64,000 bases of DNA, taken from Oceanospirillaceae bacterium (GTDB lineage Bacteria > Pseudomonadota > Gammaproteobacteria > Pseudomonadales > Balneatricaceae). A program made the position numbers and the translations under genes. Shown here piece by piece: positions 56,905 through 64,000 of this stretch. The notes under the pieces were generated by a model. That model was not told the DNA's origin. It made no database searches and saw nothing but the letters and a program-made list of their open reading frames with translations. The stretch covers positions 1-64,000 of the forward strand of contig JABSQZ010000017.1 in the NCBI GenBank assembly GCA_013215505.1. The letters run 5' to 3'. How positions within the stretch are numbered: position 1 is the stretch's first letter; each line of letters begins with the position of its first letter.

Positions 56905-56918
56905 TGGATATTTCTTAG

Positions 56919-57803
56919 ATGTCATCACAACAGATAAACTGGCTAATTTTCTACACTTTAGTGGCCATGTGGGGTACTTCATTTTTATTTACCGCCATCG
57001 CAGTAGCAGACTTTAGCGCCATCCAGATTTCCTCAATGCGCATCGTGCTTGGTGCTCTGGTGCTGACTATCGCTGTCTATAGCAAAGGCAAGCGCCTGCC
57101 TTTAGACTGGAAATCCTGGTCGGCGTTTATCTTATTGGGACTGGCGGGTAACTCGCTACCTTTCTTTCTGATTTCCTGGGGACAGCAGTCGATATCCTCC
57201 GGCACTACCGGAGTATTAATGACTTTCATGCCAATAATGACGGTGCTGCTAGCGCATTATTTTGTCGGGGGGGAGAGTTTAAATAAATACAAAATAAGTG
57301 GCTGTCTAATCAGTTTCGCCGGAGTAGTCTTACTGCTGGGACCGCAGTTCGATGGCGGTGCAACATTACTGGCACAACTAGCCGTTTTTGCCGCCGCTAC
57401 TTGTTACGCCATCCAGACTATTTTAATTCGATTGCTGCCAAAATTTGATCCGCTAGTCGCTGGCGCAGGTATGTTGATTGCCGCCAGCTTACTGTCTGCA
57501 CCACTGGCGATCAATGCTGGCTTTGATAATATCGGGCAGATTAGCGATCAATCGCTTTACGCCATTATCTGGCTGGGCATAGTCCCCACGGGAGTGGCTT
57601 CAATTTTGTTCTTCTTATTAGTAGAACGTGCCGGCCCCAGTTTTATTTCCAATGTAAACTACTTCATTCCGGTAGTGGCTTTTTTCAGTGGCATTATTAT
57701 TTTAAACGAACCCCTCACCAGCAGTAACTTTATCGCCGTTGCGGTAATTATTAGCGGTGTAGCACTGACCCGCAAGAAAATCAAAACTATTCAGCGCAGT
57801 TAG
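56919..57803 (+). CDS. EamA/DMT family permease
   Basis: 294 residues with ten predicted membrane spans in two EamA repeats. GTSFLFTAIAVADFSAIQISSMR in the first, and PVVAFFSGIIILNEPL in the second, are typical. An inner-membrane exporter or importer of small metabolites; the substrate cannot be deduced. Confidence 0.92.
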   Translation: MSSQQINWLIFYTLVAMWGTSFLFTAIAVADFSAIQISSMRIVLGALVLTIAVYSKGKRLPLDWKSWSAFILLGLAGNSLPFFLISWGQQSISSGTTGVLMTFMPIMTVLLAHYFVGGESLNKYKISGCLISFAGVVLLLGPQFDGGATLLAQLAVFAAATCYAIQTILIRLLPKFDPLVAGAGMLIAASLLSAPLAINAGFDNIGQISDQSLYAIIWLGIVPTGVASILFFLLVERAGPSFISNVNYFIPVVAFFSGIIILNEPLTSSNFIAVAVIISGVALTRKKIKTIQRS

Positions 57804-57815
57804 CCAGCACGAATA

Positions 57816-57839
57816 AGCCCGCTAACTTGGCTGCGGGCT
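57816..57839 (+). terminator. Hairpin after the EamA gene
   Basis: AGCCCGC/GCGGGCT with a 10-nt loop, 13 bp beyond the stop. A GC-rich stem but no T run, so a weak or factor-assisted terminator in the convergent gap with acpH. Confidence 0.5.
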
Positions 57840-57913
57840 ATAGAGCTCTGCGATGTGCGACCGACTGAGCGGCGTAATGACCTTCACCACCCTTGCAACG
57901 CTGCCGCGTCCTG

Positions 57914-58507
57914 TTATCGCTCAAGTACAGATTGATTGTACTGGGCGATATGCTGTTGCAGCTGCGGAAAAAAATCCAGGAACAGCCTTTCCAGCTGAAA
58001 ATTATGTCGCTCAATATCTTCAATGCAGCCGGAAAAGGTATTGTTAAAACGAATCCGCGCGGCAATCCGATCCAACGCAAAACCTATCCCCTCCAGGCTT
58101 TCATAAGTTGCAAACCAGTCATTGCTAACCACAGAGTTCATCACTGTTGCCATCTTCGGTGGCATCAATGGCTGCCCTCGCTGTAACAGCTGATAAGTTT
58201 GAGTTTTAAAATCTGTATAGCTGTGCGGTGAATAACGAGCCCAGTGCACAATCAAATAGTGATCAAAAAGCACATCCACAGCGACGGCGGCAAAGCGGCG
58301 CCTGGCGGGGCTGAAACATTGCTTAGCTTGCGCTATCAGCGGATGACTATCAGTGTACTTATCAACTAAACGATGCGTTAACAACCCGGCTCTCACTTCT
58401 GCCGGTATGCTTTGCAGGTCAACGCCTTTACAGAAATCTCCCAGCAGATTTCCGACCACAGACTGGCTGTTGGCAGAGGCAAAAAAACAGTGGGCAAGAA
58501 AATTCAC
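57914..58507 (-). CDS. acpH: ACP phosphodiesterase
   Basis: Removes the phosphopantetheine arm from acyl carrier protein. 197 residues. MNFLAHCFFA, GNLLGDFCKG, HRLVDKYTDSHP and DVLFDHYLIVHW give the His/Asp metal ligands of the family. It lies 29 bp downstream of the ModE-like regulator gene on the same strand. Confidence 0.94.
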   Translation of the reverse strand: MNFLAHCFFASANSQSVVGNLLGDFCKGVDLQSIPAEVRAGLLTHRLVDKYTDSHPLIAQAKQCFSPARRRFAAVAVDVLFDHYLIVHWARYSPHSYTDFKTQTYQLLQRGQPLMPPKMATVMNSVVSNDWFATYESLEGIGFALDRIAARIRFNNTFSGCIEDIERHNFQLERLFLDFFPQLQQHIAQYNQSVLER

Positions 58508-58536
58508 CTCTGCTCCACTGTAGCTAGCAGCTGAAC

Positions 58537-59589
58537 TTACAGGTCTTCAACATTGATGACCTCCCCGCACTGGTCTGGGGTATATCCGGCTAAAGTTGCA
58601 ACACTGGAATGAAAATCTGCAGAGGATATTTCCGCTAAAAATCTTTGCATCGACTCCTGCTGCAAGGTTTTATTATTGCACACAAACAAGTAGTGCTCAG
58701 TGGTTAAAGGGATAAAATGCAGTGAGAATTTTTTAGCTGCAGCCTCCACACCAAAGCCTACATCTGCCATACCCGCCGCCACGTAAGCGGCTATTGCCGA
58801 GTGAGTGTATTCGACATCATCAAAGCCATCGATGGACTCTACCGGTAGATCCTGGCGCTGCAGTAGCTCCTCAAAAAGCAAGCGCGTTCCCGATGCCGGT
58901 TCGCGATTGATGAACTGCACTTCGCTATCCGCTACATCTTGTAGCGATAATATTTGTTTAGGGTTCCCTGCCTTAACCATCAGACCCATCCGTCGGGTGA
59001 TAAAACGAATCACTTTATGGGCTCTTGGGCGTAAATGCCGAAGATAGCGGGCCAGGTATTTTGCGTCGCGCAACTCTACCGGTAAATGAAAGCCGGCCAC
59101 ATCACACTGACCTCGATTGAGGGCAATCAGTGCCTCTTCCACTTCTTTATACTGTAAGTTTAGCTGGTAGTTTTGCGCATAATTGGGCAGTAATTCAACC
59201 GCGTAACCAAAGCTAGCGTAAATATTCAGCAGTGGCTTTATCCCATCCAGCGAGCGCTGGATTTCCAGGTTAATCTCAGAGGCAAAACTTTTTAACTGCG
59301 GCTCCAGGCGCGCGATCAAACGCTGTTGCGCCCACAATAGTTTTTCGCCCAGAGGGGTTAAGCTGGCACCACGGCCCTTTTGCAAGTGTACTAATTTACA
59401 ACCAAAAAAACCCGCCCAATGATTCAGTATATTCCAGCTGTGACGGTAGGAGATACCCACTTGTTTTGCCGCTAAGGTCAGCTTGCCCTGCTCGTGAATA
59501 GCACTGATCAATAAAAACAGCTGTGGATCCAAACGACTGCCACTGTCATCTTTAAATATCCAGGCGGGCTCTACACTAATGCGTTTCAT
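58537..59589 (-). CDS. ModE-type HTH regulator with periplasmic-binding-protein-like domain
   Basis: 350 residues. The N-terminal winged helix (about 15-105) has LTLAAKQVGISYRHSWNILNHW, the ModE/LysR-like HTH. The rest (about 120-345) is a type 2 periplasmic-binding-protein fold (NREPASGTRLLFEELL, GMADVGFGVEAAAKKF) like that of molybdate/tungstate sensors. Probably binds an oxyanion or small ligand. No mod transporter genes are nearby, so the ligand is not supported by context. Confidence 0.85.
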   Translation of the reverse strand: MKRISVEPAWIFKDDSGSRLDPQLFLLISAIHEQGKLTLAAKQVGISYRHSWNILNHWAGFFGCKLVHLQKGRGASLTPLGEKLLWAQQRLIARLEPQLKSFASEINLEIQRSLDGIKPLLNIYASFGYAVELLPNYAQNYQLNLQYKEVEEALIALNRGQCDVAGFHLPVELRDAKYLARYLRHLRPRAHKVIRFITRRMGLMVKAGNPKQILSLQDVADSEVQFINREPASGTRLLFEELLQRQDLPVESIDGFDDVEYTHSAIAAYVAAGMADVGFGVEAAAKKFSLHFIPLTTEHYLFVCNNKTLQQESMQRFLAEISSADFHSSVATLAGYTPDQCGEVINVEDL

Positions 59590-59658
59590 CAGATCTCCAA
59601 CGGCGTAATAAGTTGCTCATTGTAGCCTGCTTACAGCAGCAGAGCGCTTAACAACATA

Positions 59659-59686
59659 ACAAGTGCAAGAAACTACACTTGTTTTT
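59659..59686. terminator. Inverted repeat downstream of the class V aminotransferase
   Basis: ACAAGTG/CACTTGT with a 10-nt loop, followed by four T on the plus strand only. It lies 33 bp beyond the minus-strand aminotransferase stop, where it lacks a T run. Weak candidate. Confidence 0.35.
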
Positions 59687-59718
59687 CGCCGATGAAAACA
59701 GTTAATTGTCGATTAGGC

Positions 59719-61359
59719 TTATTCTGGCAGGGCAAACCAGCGCAACTCTTCCGCCGAGGCACTGAGCTCTAATGGTTTCACATCTGGATTGGCTTTTGCC
59801 GCCAACAGAATCTCTAATCCCTGTGTCAAATAGTCACTCAGCTGATCGCTGGTAACTGATTGGTGCTCTGGGCTATCTACGCCGGCAACAGCAAAGTCCA
59901 ACAAATCTTGTAGGGTCAAGGTATTGCTCTGCTGGCCGCCGACATACTCCCAAGTACCAGAGCTTTGATTGAACTGATAGCTGGCCAGTAAACGCCAACC
60001 GTGCTCAGCGACTAACTTCAAGGCACCAATCAAATAATCGAAAGTCTGTTGATCGATAAAGTAGTTGAAGTTCAACCGAGTCCAACCTGGTCTTAGCACC
60101 ATGTTTCCACGATGCAACTCCCCTTCTATCGCGGTGCTCTCCAGCATCGACAAGTCCAGCAATTCATGGCCGTAAGGACCGGCACAAGAACAGCCGCCAC
60201 GCGCCTGGATACCGAAGATATCATTCAGCAGCGCCACCACAAAGCCATAGTGCAGGACACTGTCTTTATGTTTGATATTAAAAGATAAGATCGACAGACG
60301 CGGTTGTGAAGTGCCACCGAGAATTTGAAAATTTGGCAGTTGCGATAAACTCTGCATCGCGCTTTGAATATAATTGTGCTCTAACTGCTCAATTTTTTCA
60401 GTACCAACCTGCTGCTGTAAATTAAACACTAAGCCGGCGCGAATGGATTCTACTATACTCGGCGTACCCCCCTCTTCACGACGCTCGATGTCGTTAATAA
60501 AGGTATGAGATTCAGGTGATACATAGACCACTGTGCCACCACCGGGTACCGCAGGGACTGAGTTTGACAGCCAATCACCATTCACCACCAATAGTCCGGG
60601 AGTACCTGGGCCACCAATAAATTTATGGGTCGAGATAAACACCGCATCTAGTTGATCACGGGCCATATCTATTCCGACATAGGGAGCAGCAGCGGCATAA
60701 TCCCAACAGGACATAGCCCCGTATTGCTTTAAAATGGCAGAAATTTTTGCCACATCGGTTTTTACTCCAGTGACATTGGACGCAGCGGAAAAACTGCCGA
60801 TCAATTTTGGCCGAGCACTATATTTTTGTAACTGTTGCTCTAAGTAAGCAGCATCTATCTGCCCTTGGTTATCCAGTGGAATAGAAACCAAAGTGACAAT
60901 ACTCTCGCGCCAGGGTAGCTCGTTAGAGTGATGCTCGTAGGGGCCGATAAAAACCACCGGACGGTCCTGCTCTTTTATCTGCGCCTCAAACTGATACTGG
61001 GCATTAAGCTCCGCTGGCAAGCGCAAATTCAGCATATCAATTAATTTATTAATCGCCGCGGTTGCGCCAGAACCGGCAAAGATGACCTTATGGCTAGCAG
61101 TGGTATGCAGCGCCTGGTGGATAGCTGCGCGGGCCTGCTCGCGAAATTTAGTGCTCTGCTTACCGGTAAATGAAGTTTCCGAGTGAGTATTGGCATAAAA
61201 AGGTAAGACATTTTTGGTAATGGTCTCTTCGATAAAACTTAAAGAGCGTCCCGATGCTGTGTAATCGGCGTAAATCATAGGTTTACTACCGAAGGCGGTG
61301 TCAAATAACATGCCATCCCCGATTACACCCTGGCGGATAGTTTGTATAGATATGGTCAT
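59719..61359 (-). CDS. Class V aminotransferase (cysteine-desulfurase-like)
   Basis: 546 residues from the ATG at 61359, which has AGGAG 7 bp upstream; the upstream ATG (24 codons earlier) gives an unlikely hydrophobic extension. IYADYTASGRSLSFIE, YANTHSETSFTG, VFAGSGATAAINKLI, SAASNVTGVKTD, STHKFIGGPGTPG (PLP Lys) and GGCSCAGPYGHELL define the NifS/CsdA-like fold. The Cys near the active-site loop could support desulfurase activity, but the length (about 400 is usual) and the C-terminal extension are atypical. Divergent from an lrp-type gene that probably controls it. Confidence 0.85.
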   Translation of the reverse strand: MTISIQTIRQGVIGDGMLFDTAFGSKPMIYADYTASGRSLSFIEETITKNVLPFYANTHSETSFTGKQSTKFREQARAAIHQALHTTASHKVIFAGSGATAAINKLIDMLNLRLPAELNAQYQFEAQIKEQDRPVVFIGPYEHHSNELPWRESIVTLVSIPLDNQGQIDAAYLEQQLQKYSARPKLIGSFSAASNVTGVKTDVAKISAILKQYGAMSCWDYAAAAPYVGIDMARDQLDAVFISTHKFIGGPGTPGLLVVNGDWLSNSVPAVPGGGTVVYVSPESHTFINDIERREEGGTPSIVESIRAGLVFNLQQQVGTEKIEQLEHNYIQSAMQSLSQLPNFQILGGTSQPRLSILSFNIKHKDSVLHYGFVVALLNDIFGIQARGGCSCAGPYGHELLDLSMLESTAIEGELHRGNMVLRPGWTRLNFNYFIDQQTFDYLIGALKLVAEHGWRLLASYQFNQSSGTWEYVGGQQSNTLTLQDLLDFAVAGVDSPEHQSVTSDQLSDYLTQGLEILLAAKANPDVKPLELSASAEELRWFALPE

Positions 61360-61523
61360 GGGGATCTCCTGTTTCACACTCTGAATTAATAGGACTATTT
61401 TAACCACTATAATGAGAAACATTATTTTCAATTGACACTTAGTATCGTAGAATTACAGAACGATACTCCCAATATCACCTTGGATACGAAACAACGTTCT
61501 TAATTTCAGAGAAACCAGTAATC

Positions 61524-61979
61524 ATGGATAAAATCGACAAAGCCATTCTAGATTCAATGCAACACGACGACACTTTGTCAGTGGCACAAGTCGCTGACAA
61601 AGTGGCCATTTCAAAAACAGCGTGCTGGCGCAGAATTCAAAAATTGGTTGCCAGCAATGTCATCAACAGCCGGGTCGCACTGCTGACCCCCGCCGCTGTA
61701 AATTTATCACTGACTGTATTTATAGCTATTCGCACCAACAAACACAACGATGAGTGGGTTCAGGAATTTCGAAAAGTACTGGATGAGTTGCCACAAATAT
61801 TAGAAGTGTATCGCATGAGTGGCGATTTAGATTACCTGCTAAAAGCAGTGGTCAGCGATATGCCAGATTATGACAAGCTATACAAACAGTTAATAAAAGC
61901 CGACATATTTGATGTCAGCTCCAGTTTTGTGATGGAAGAGCTAAAGTACCGTACCCAACTACCTTTAGACCATATTTAA
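61524..61979 (+). CDS. Lrp/AsnC family regulator
   Basis: 151 residues. The HTH (about 1-55, VAQVADKVAISKTACWRRIQKL) is followed by a RAM ligand-binding domain (about 65-145; VYRMSGDLDYLLKAVV). It binds amino acids as an effector in this family. It lies 165 bp from the divergent class V aminotransferase start, the common regulator-target layout. Confidence 0.94.
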   Translation: MDKIDKAILDSMQHDDTLSVAQVADKVAISKTACWRRIQKLVASNVINSRVALLTPAAVNLSLTVFIAIRTNKHNDEWVQEFRKVLDELPQILEVYRMSGDLDYLLKAVVSDMPDYDKLYKQLIKADIFDVSSSFVMEELKYRTQLPLDHI

Positions 61980-62020
61980 GACATATGCCTATTTTACCTA
62001 AAAGCCCAATTTAGCTGACA

Positions 62021-62058
62021 ACTTACGACTCGCTACTTACGACTTACGACTTACGACT
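62021..62058. repeat. Heptamer repeat, five units (convergent gap)
   Basis: ACTTACG-ACTCGCT-ACTTACG x3-ACT, between the convergent lrp and rsmJ genes, 9 bp past the rsmJ stop. The preceding TAAAAGCCCAATTTAGCTGAC resembles the core end of the element at 11750-11908, so this is the right half of the same element. Confidence 0.8.
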
Positions 62059-62066
62059 TTATATTG

Positions 62067-62879
62067 TCAATCGATCTTCTTTAACGCATAGATATCGTAA
62101 CGGCTGGACTTACCTTCCAGTGCATAACTGGGTTTTAGCTGGCTAAGTCCCGGTACATTGATTATAGGCGCCTTGCGCGGGCGCTTGACCACGACCCTGG
62201 CCTGGGCAGTTTCCAGCGCAGCCGCCAGCAATTCACCGGCATCTAAATCCTCACCGACAACATCGCGAAACAGCAACATCTCTTTTTTAACCGCGGCGCT
62301 TTTTGCGGAATGTGGAAACATAGGATCGACATACACCACTTGCGGGGCCTCTACACACTGGCGCAGCCATTCAATACTGTCACTGCAATGCAAGTGCATA
62401 CGAGCGATGATGTCCATAATTTCAAAATTTAATTCGGCGCGGCTGAAACCGTCAGCCAACAAACTATGTATGATTGGAGAGCGCTCAATCAGCTGCACCT
62501 CACAACCTAAAGTTGCCAGAACAAAACTGTCTTTGCCCAACCCCGCTGTGACATCTGCAATACTGGGGCGAAGACTGCCTTTAATACCCACTGCTTTGGC
62601 AATCATCTGGCCAGAGCCACCGCCAAATATGCGTCTATGTGCTACCGATCCACTGACGAAATCAACTGTCACAGGGCCTGGAGCTTTTTTCCCGGTCTGC
62701 TGTAATTGCAGCCCCCTGTCGGTCAGATATAACAATACCGGGATTTTGCAGTGTTTCAGGTCGCTGATCACTTTGGCGTAGGGCAAGCCTAAACTGCTCG
62801 CTAATTGCTGAGCGTTACTTTGCAAACCACCCTGAGCGGCAGCCACGGTGAGTGTATTCTCATTCATATCTGTCATCAT
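62067..62879 (-). CDS. rsmJ: 16S rRNA (guanine(1516)-N2)-methyltransferase
   Basis: About 270 residues from the ATG near 62879 (AGGT 8 bp upstream); several close ATGs exist. [26 protein letters not shown] is the SAM-binding motif, and [19 protein letters not shown] is the catalytic DPPY-like motif. Family RsmJ (YhiQ). A heptamer repeat starts just past the stop. Confidence 0.93.
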   Translation of the reverse strand: MMTDMNENTLTVAAAQGGLQSNAQQLASSLGLPYAKVISDLKHCKIPVLLYLTDRGLQLQQTGKKAPGPVTVDFVSGSVAHRRIFGGGSGQMIAKAVGIKGSLRPSIADVTAGLGKDSFVLATLGCEVQLIERSPIIHSLLADGFSRAELNFEIMDIIARMHLHCSDSIEWLRQCVEAPQVVYVDPMFPHSAKSAAVKKEMLLFRDVVGEDLDAGELLAAALETAQARVVVKRPRKAPIINVPGLSQLKPSYALEGKSSRYDIYALKKID

Positions 62880-62991
62880 CAACGACCTGCAGTATATAAA
62901 CGTAAACTGCTGGCTAACTCCTGTATCCAAAAATGCAATCTATGTTGGGTGTCGGCCCTGCTGGGGCTATTTTCAACGTTAATATTAATCA

Positions 62992-63798
62992 TCAGCTACC
63001 CGTAGCAAAATAGATGGCGAATAGCGCCAGCCCTAAAAACATTCGATAGATAACAAAAGGCAACATGCCAATTTTTTCTAACCAGATCAGAAACAAATGG
63101 ATACAGGCAATAGCCACCAGCGCAGAGACGACTACCCCGGTCAACACCATATCCCAGCGCACAGCAAAATCTGCTGTGGCTAGCTCAACACCTTTATAGG
63201 AACCCGCCGCCAATATTACCGGTATTGACAGGAAAAATGAGAACTTGGCCGCCGCCTCGCGGCTATAGCCTAACATCAGCGCCGCGGTCATAGTGATACC
63301 TGATCTGGAAGTACCGGGGATAAGTGCGACGGCCTGAGCTAAGCCGATAAACACACTGTGCCGCAAGGTCAGGTCTGGTATTTTTTTCTGCTGCTGGAAC
63401 TTGTTATCTGCAACCCATAACAAGGCACCAAAAATCATAGTAGTAGCGGCGATCACTAACATCGAGCGGCCATATGTTTCGATCAGCGAGTGGAACATTA
63501 AACCTGCGACAAGCGCAGGTACTGTAGCGGCGATGATAAACCAGGCGGTACAGGCATCCACGGACTTCTGTCCGGTTAGACTCTTGAAAAAGGCCACTAA
63601 CATTTTCCAGACATCGCGGCGAAAATAATAAACCACTGCGACTAGCGTTCCCAAGTGCACCCCTACATCAAATGCCAGCCCCTGATCGGGCCAGCCAAAC
63701 AGCTGCGAGGGCAAGATTAAATGCGCGGAACTGGAGACAGGTAAAAATTCTGACAATCCTTGTATTACAGCTAATACAAATACATGCAGCCATTCCAT
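62992..63798 (-). CDS. uppP: Undecaprenyl-diphosphatase
   Basis: Recycles the undecaprenyl carrier for peptidoglycan and LPS. 268 residues, about eight spans. GLSEFLPVSSSAHLIL (Glu-rich catalytic motif) and PGTSRSGITMTAALMLG are signatures. The start codon directly follows the tsaB stop (TAG-ATG). Confidence 0.96.
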   Translation of the reverse strand: MEWLHVFVLAVIQGLSEFLPVSSSAHLILPSQLFGWPDQGLAFDVGVHLGTLVAVVYYFRRDVWKMLVAFFKSLTGQKSVDACTAWFIIAATVPALVAGLMFHSLIETYGRSMLVIAATTMIFGALLWVADNKFQQQKKIPDLTLRHSVFIGLAQAVALIPGTSRSGITMTAALMLGYSREAAAKFSFFLSIPVILAAGSYKGVELATADFAVRWDMVLTGVVVSALVAIACIHLFLIWLEKIGMLPFVIYRMFLGLALFAIYFATGS

Positions 63799-64000
63799 CT
63801 ACTGCTGATCCTTCTTTTTCCAGGCCACTTGGTTACGCAGATAGACAGGTTGCGCATGCTCGGCGATGACAGTGTTCCCCAGTGCGTACTCGGTACTGGC
63901 AATCGCCAGAATATCCAGCGCCTGTGGGTATACTTGTGTCTCAATAGTCGTCAATTGAGCGCGCACTGCAGTGCTCATCTGCTCGGCGTAGTTAAAACCA
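63799..64000 (-). CDS. tsaB: tRNA threonylcarbamoyladenosine synthesis protein TsaB, C-terminus (partial)
   Basis: The last 66 residues of a frame that continues beyond the window. It ends in [18 protein letters not shown], the characteristic TsaB C-terminus, preceded by [14 protein letters not shown]. TsaB works with TsaD and TsaE to make t6A on tRNAs. Its 5' end is outside the window. Confidence 0.88.
   Translation of the reverse strand, partial: GFNYAEQMSTAVRAQLTTIETQVYPQALDILAIASTEYALGNTVIAEHAQPVYLRNQVAWKKKDQQ

Overview
The window is a chromosomal segment of a free-living, probably marine, aerobic gammaproteobacterium. Evidence: a complete rnf operon, a homodimeric AceE plus three-lipoyl AceF, class Ia NrdAB with a YfaE-type ferredoxin, KdsA (LPS), NtrBC/GlnA with sigma-54 control, the rhodanese-grxC-secB and gpmI-envC-ctpA-yibQ blocks, and a sulfite reductase-DUF934-CysH cluster of the Pseudomonas/Cellvibrio type. 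The order (Cellvibrionales/Pseudomonadales-like) is inferred from gene order and protein flavour only. No rRNA, phage, IS element or CRISPR array was seen. There is one tRNA (Tyr).

Layout. 1-4.4 kb is accessory and AT-rich: an 11-copy heptamer array, a frame-broken four-helix-bundle (23S-IVS-type) gene, a possible small secreted protein, a large ankyrin lipoprotein and about 0.9 kb of apparently empty DNA. 4.4-9.1 kb is aceEF. 9.6-18.6 kb is sulfur assimilation: a GIY-YIG gene coupled to cysG, cysH, DUF934, sulfite reductase, a TauE-like permease, and divergent cysD-cysN. 18.8-25.6 kb is rnfABCDGE, with a tandem duplication across the rnfB/rnfC junction. 25.9-27.8 kb is a response regulator with a CheC/CheX-like output domain, overlapping a diguanylate cyclase. 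28.1-31.9 kb is nrdA-nrdB-ferredoxin with two NrdR boxes. 32.6-38.2 kb holds tRNA-Tyr, DUF2788, a HugZ-like protein, kdsA, a pseudokinase-TM-FGE protein and a DUF4139 protein. 38.3-43.5 kb is yibQ-ctpA-envC-gpmI on the minus strand. 44-46.9 kb is rhodanese-grxC-secB, trmL and an M14 amidase. 47-51.5 kb is glnA-ntrB-ntrC. 51.8-64 kb holds typA, a PhnA-like zinc-ribbon protein, an aminotransferase, a eukaryotic-type HisA, an EamA transporter, AcpH, a ModE/PBP regulator, a class V aminotransferase divergent from an Lrp regulator, rsmJ, uppP and the 3' end of tsaB.

The most unusual thread is a family of degenerate 7-bp tandem repeats. They read AGTNNNN on one strand and ACTNNNN on the other, with units such as AGTAGCG, AGTCGTA and AGTTGGA. 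They occur at eight loci, nearly all just 3' of genes. At 9.6-9.9 kb and 11.75-11.9 kb they form inverted arms around a related core, so they look like a hairpin-forming mobile or REP-like element. Two genes (GIY-YIG nuclease, YibQ) take their C-terminal codons from these repeats. A broken IVS-type gene sits beside the longest array.

Other points worth attention are the chimeric 54-codon ORF made by duplication inside the rnf operon, the CysN C-terminal domain that looks like an APS kinase without its P-loop, the eukaryotic-type HisA, and the pseudokinase-FGE fusion.
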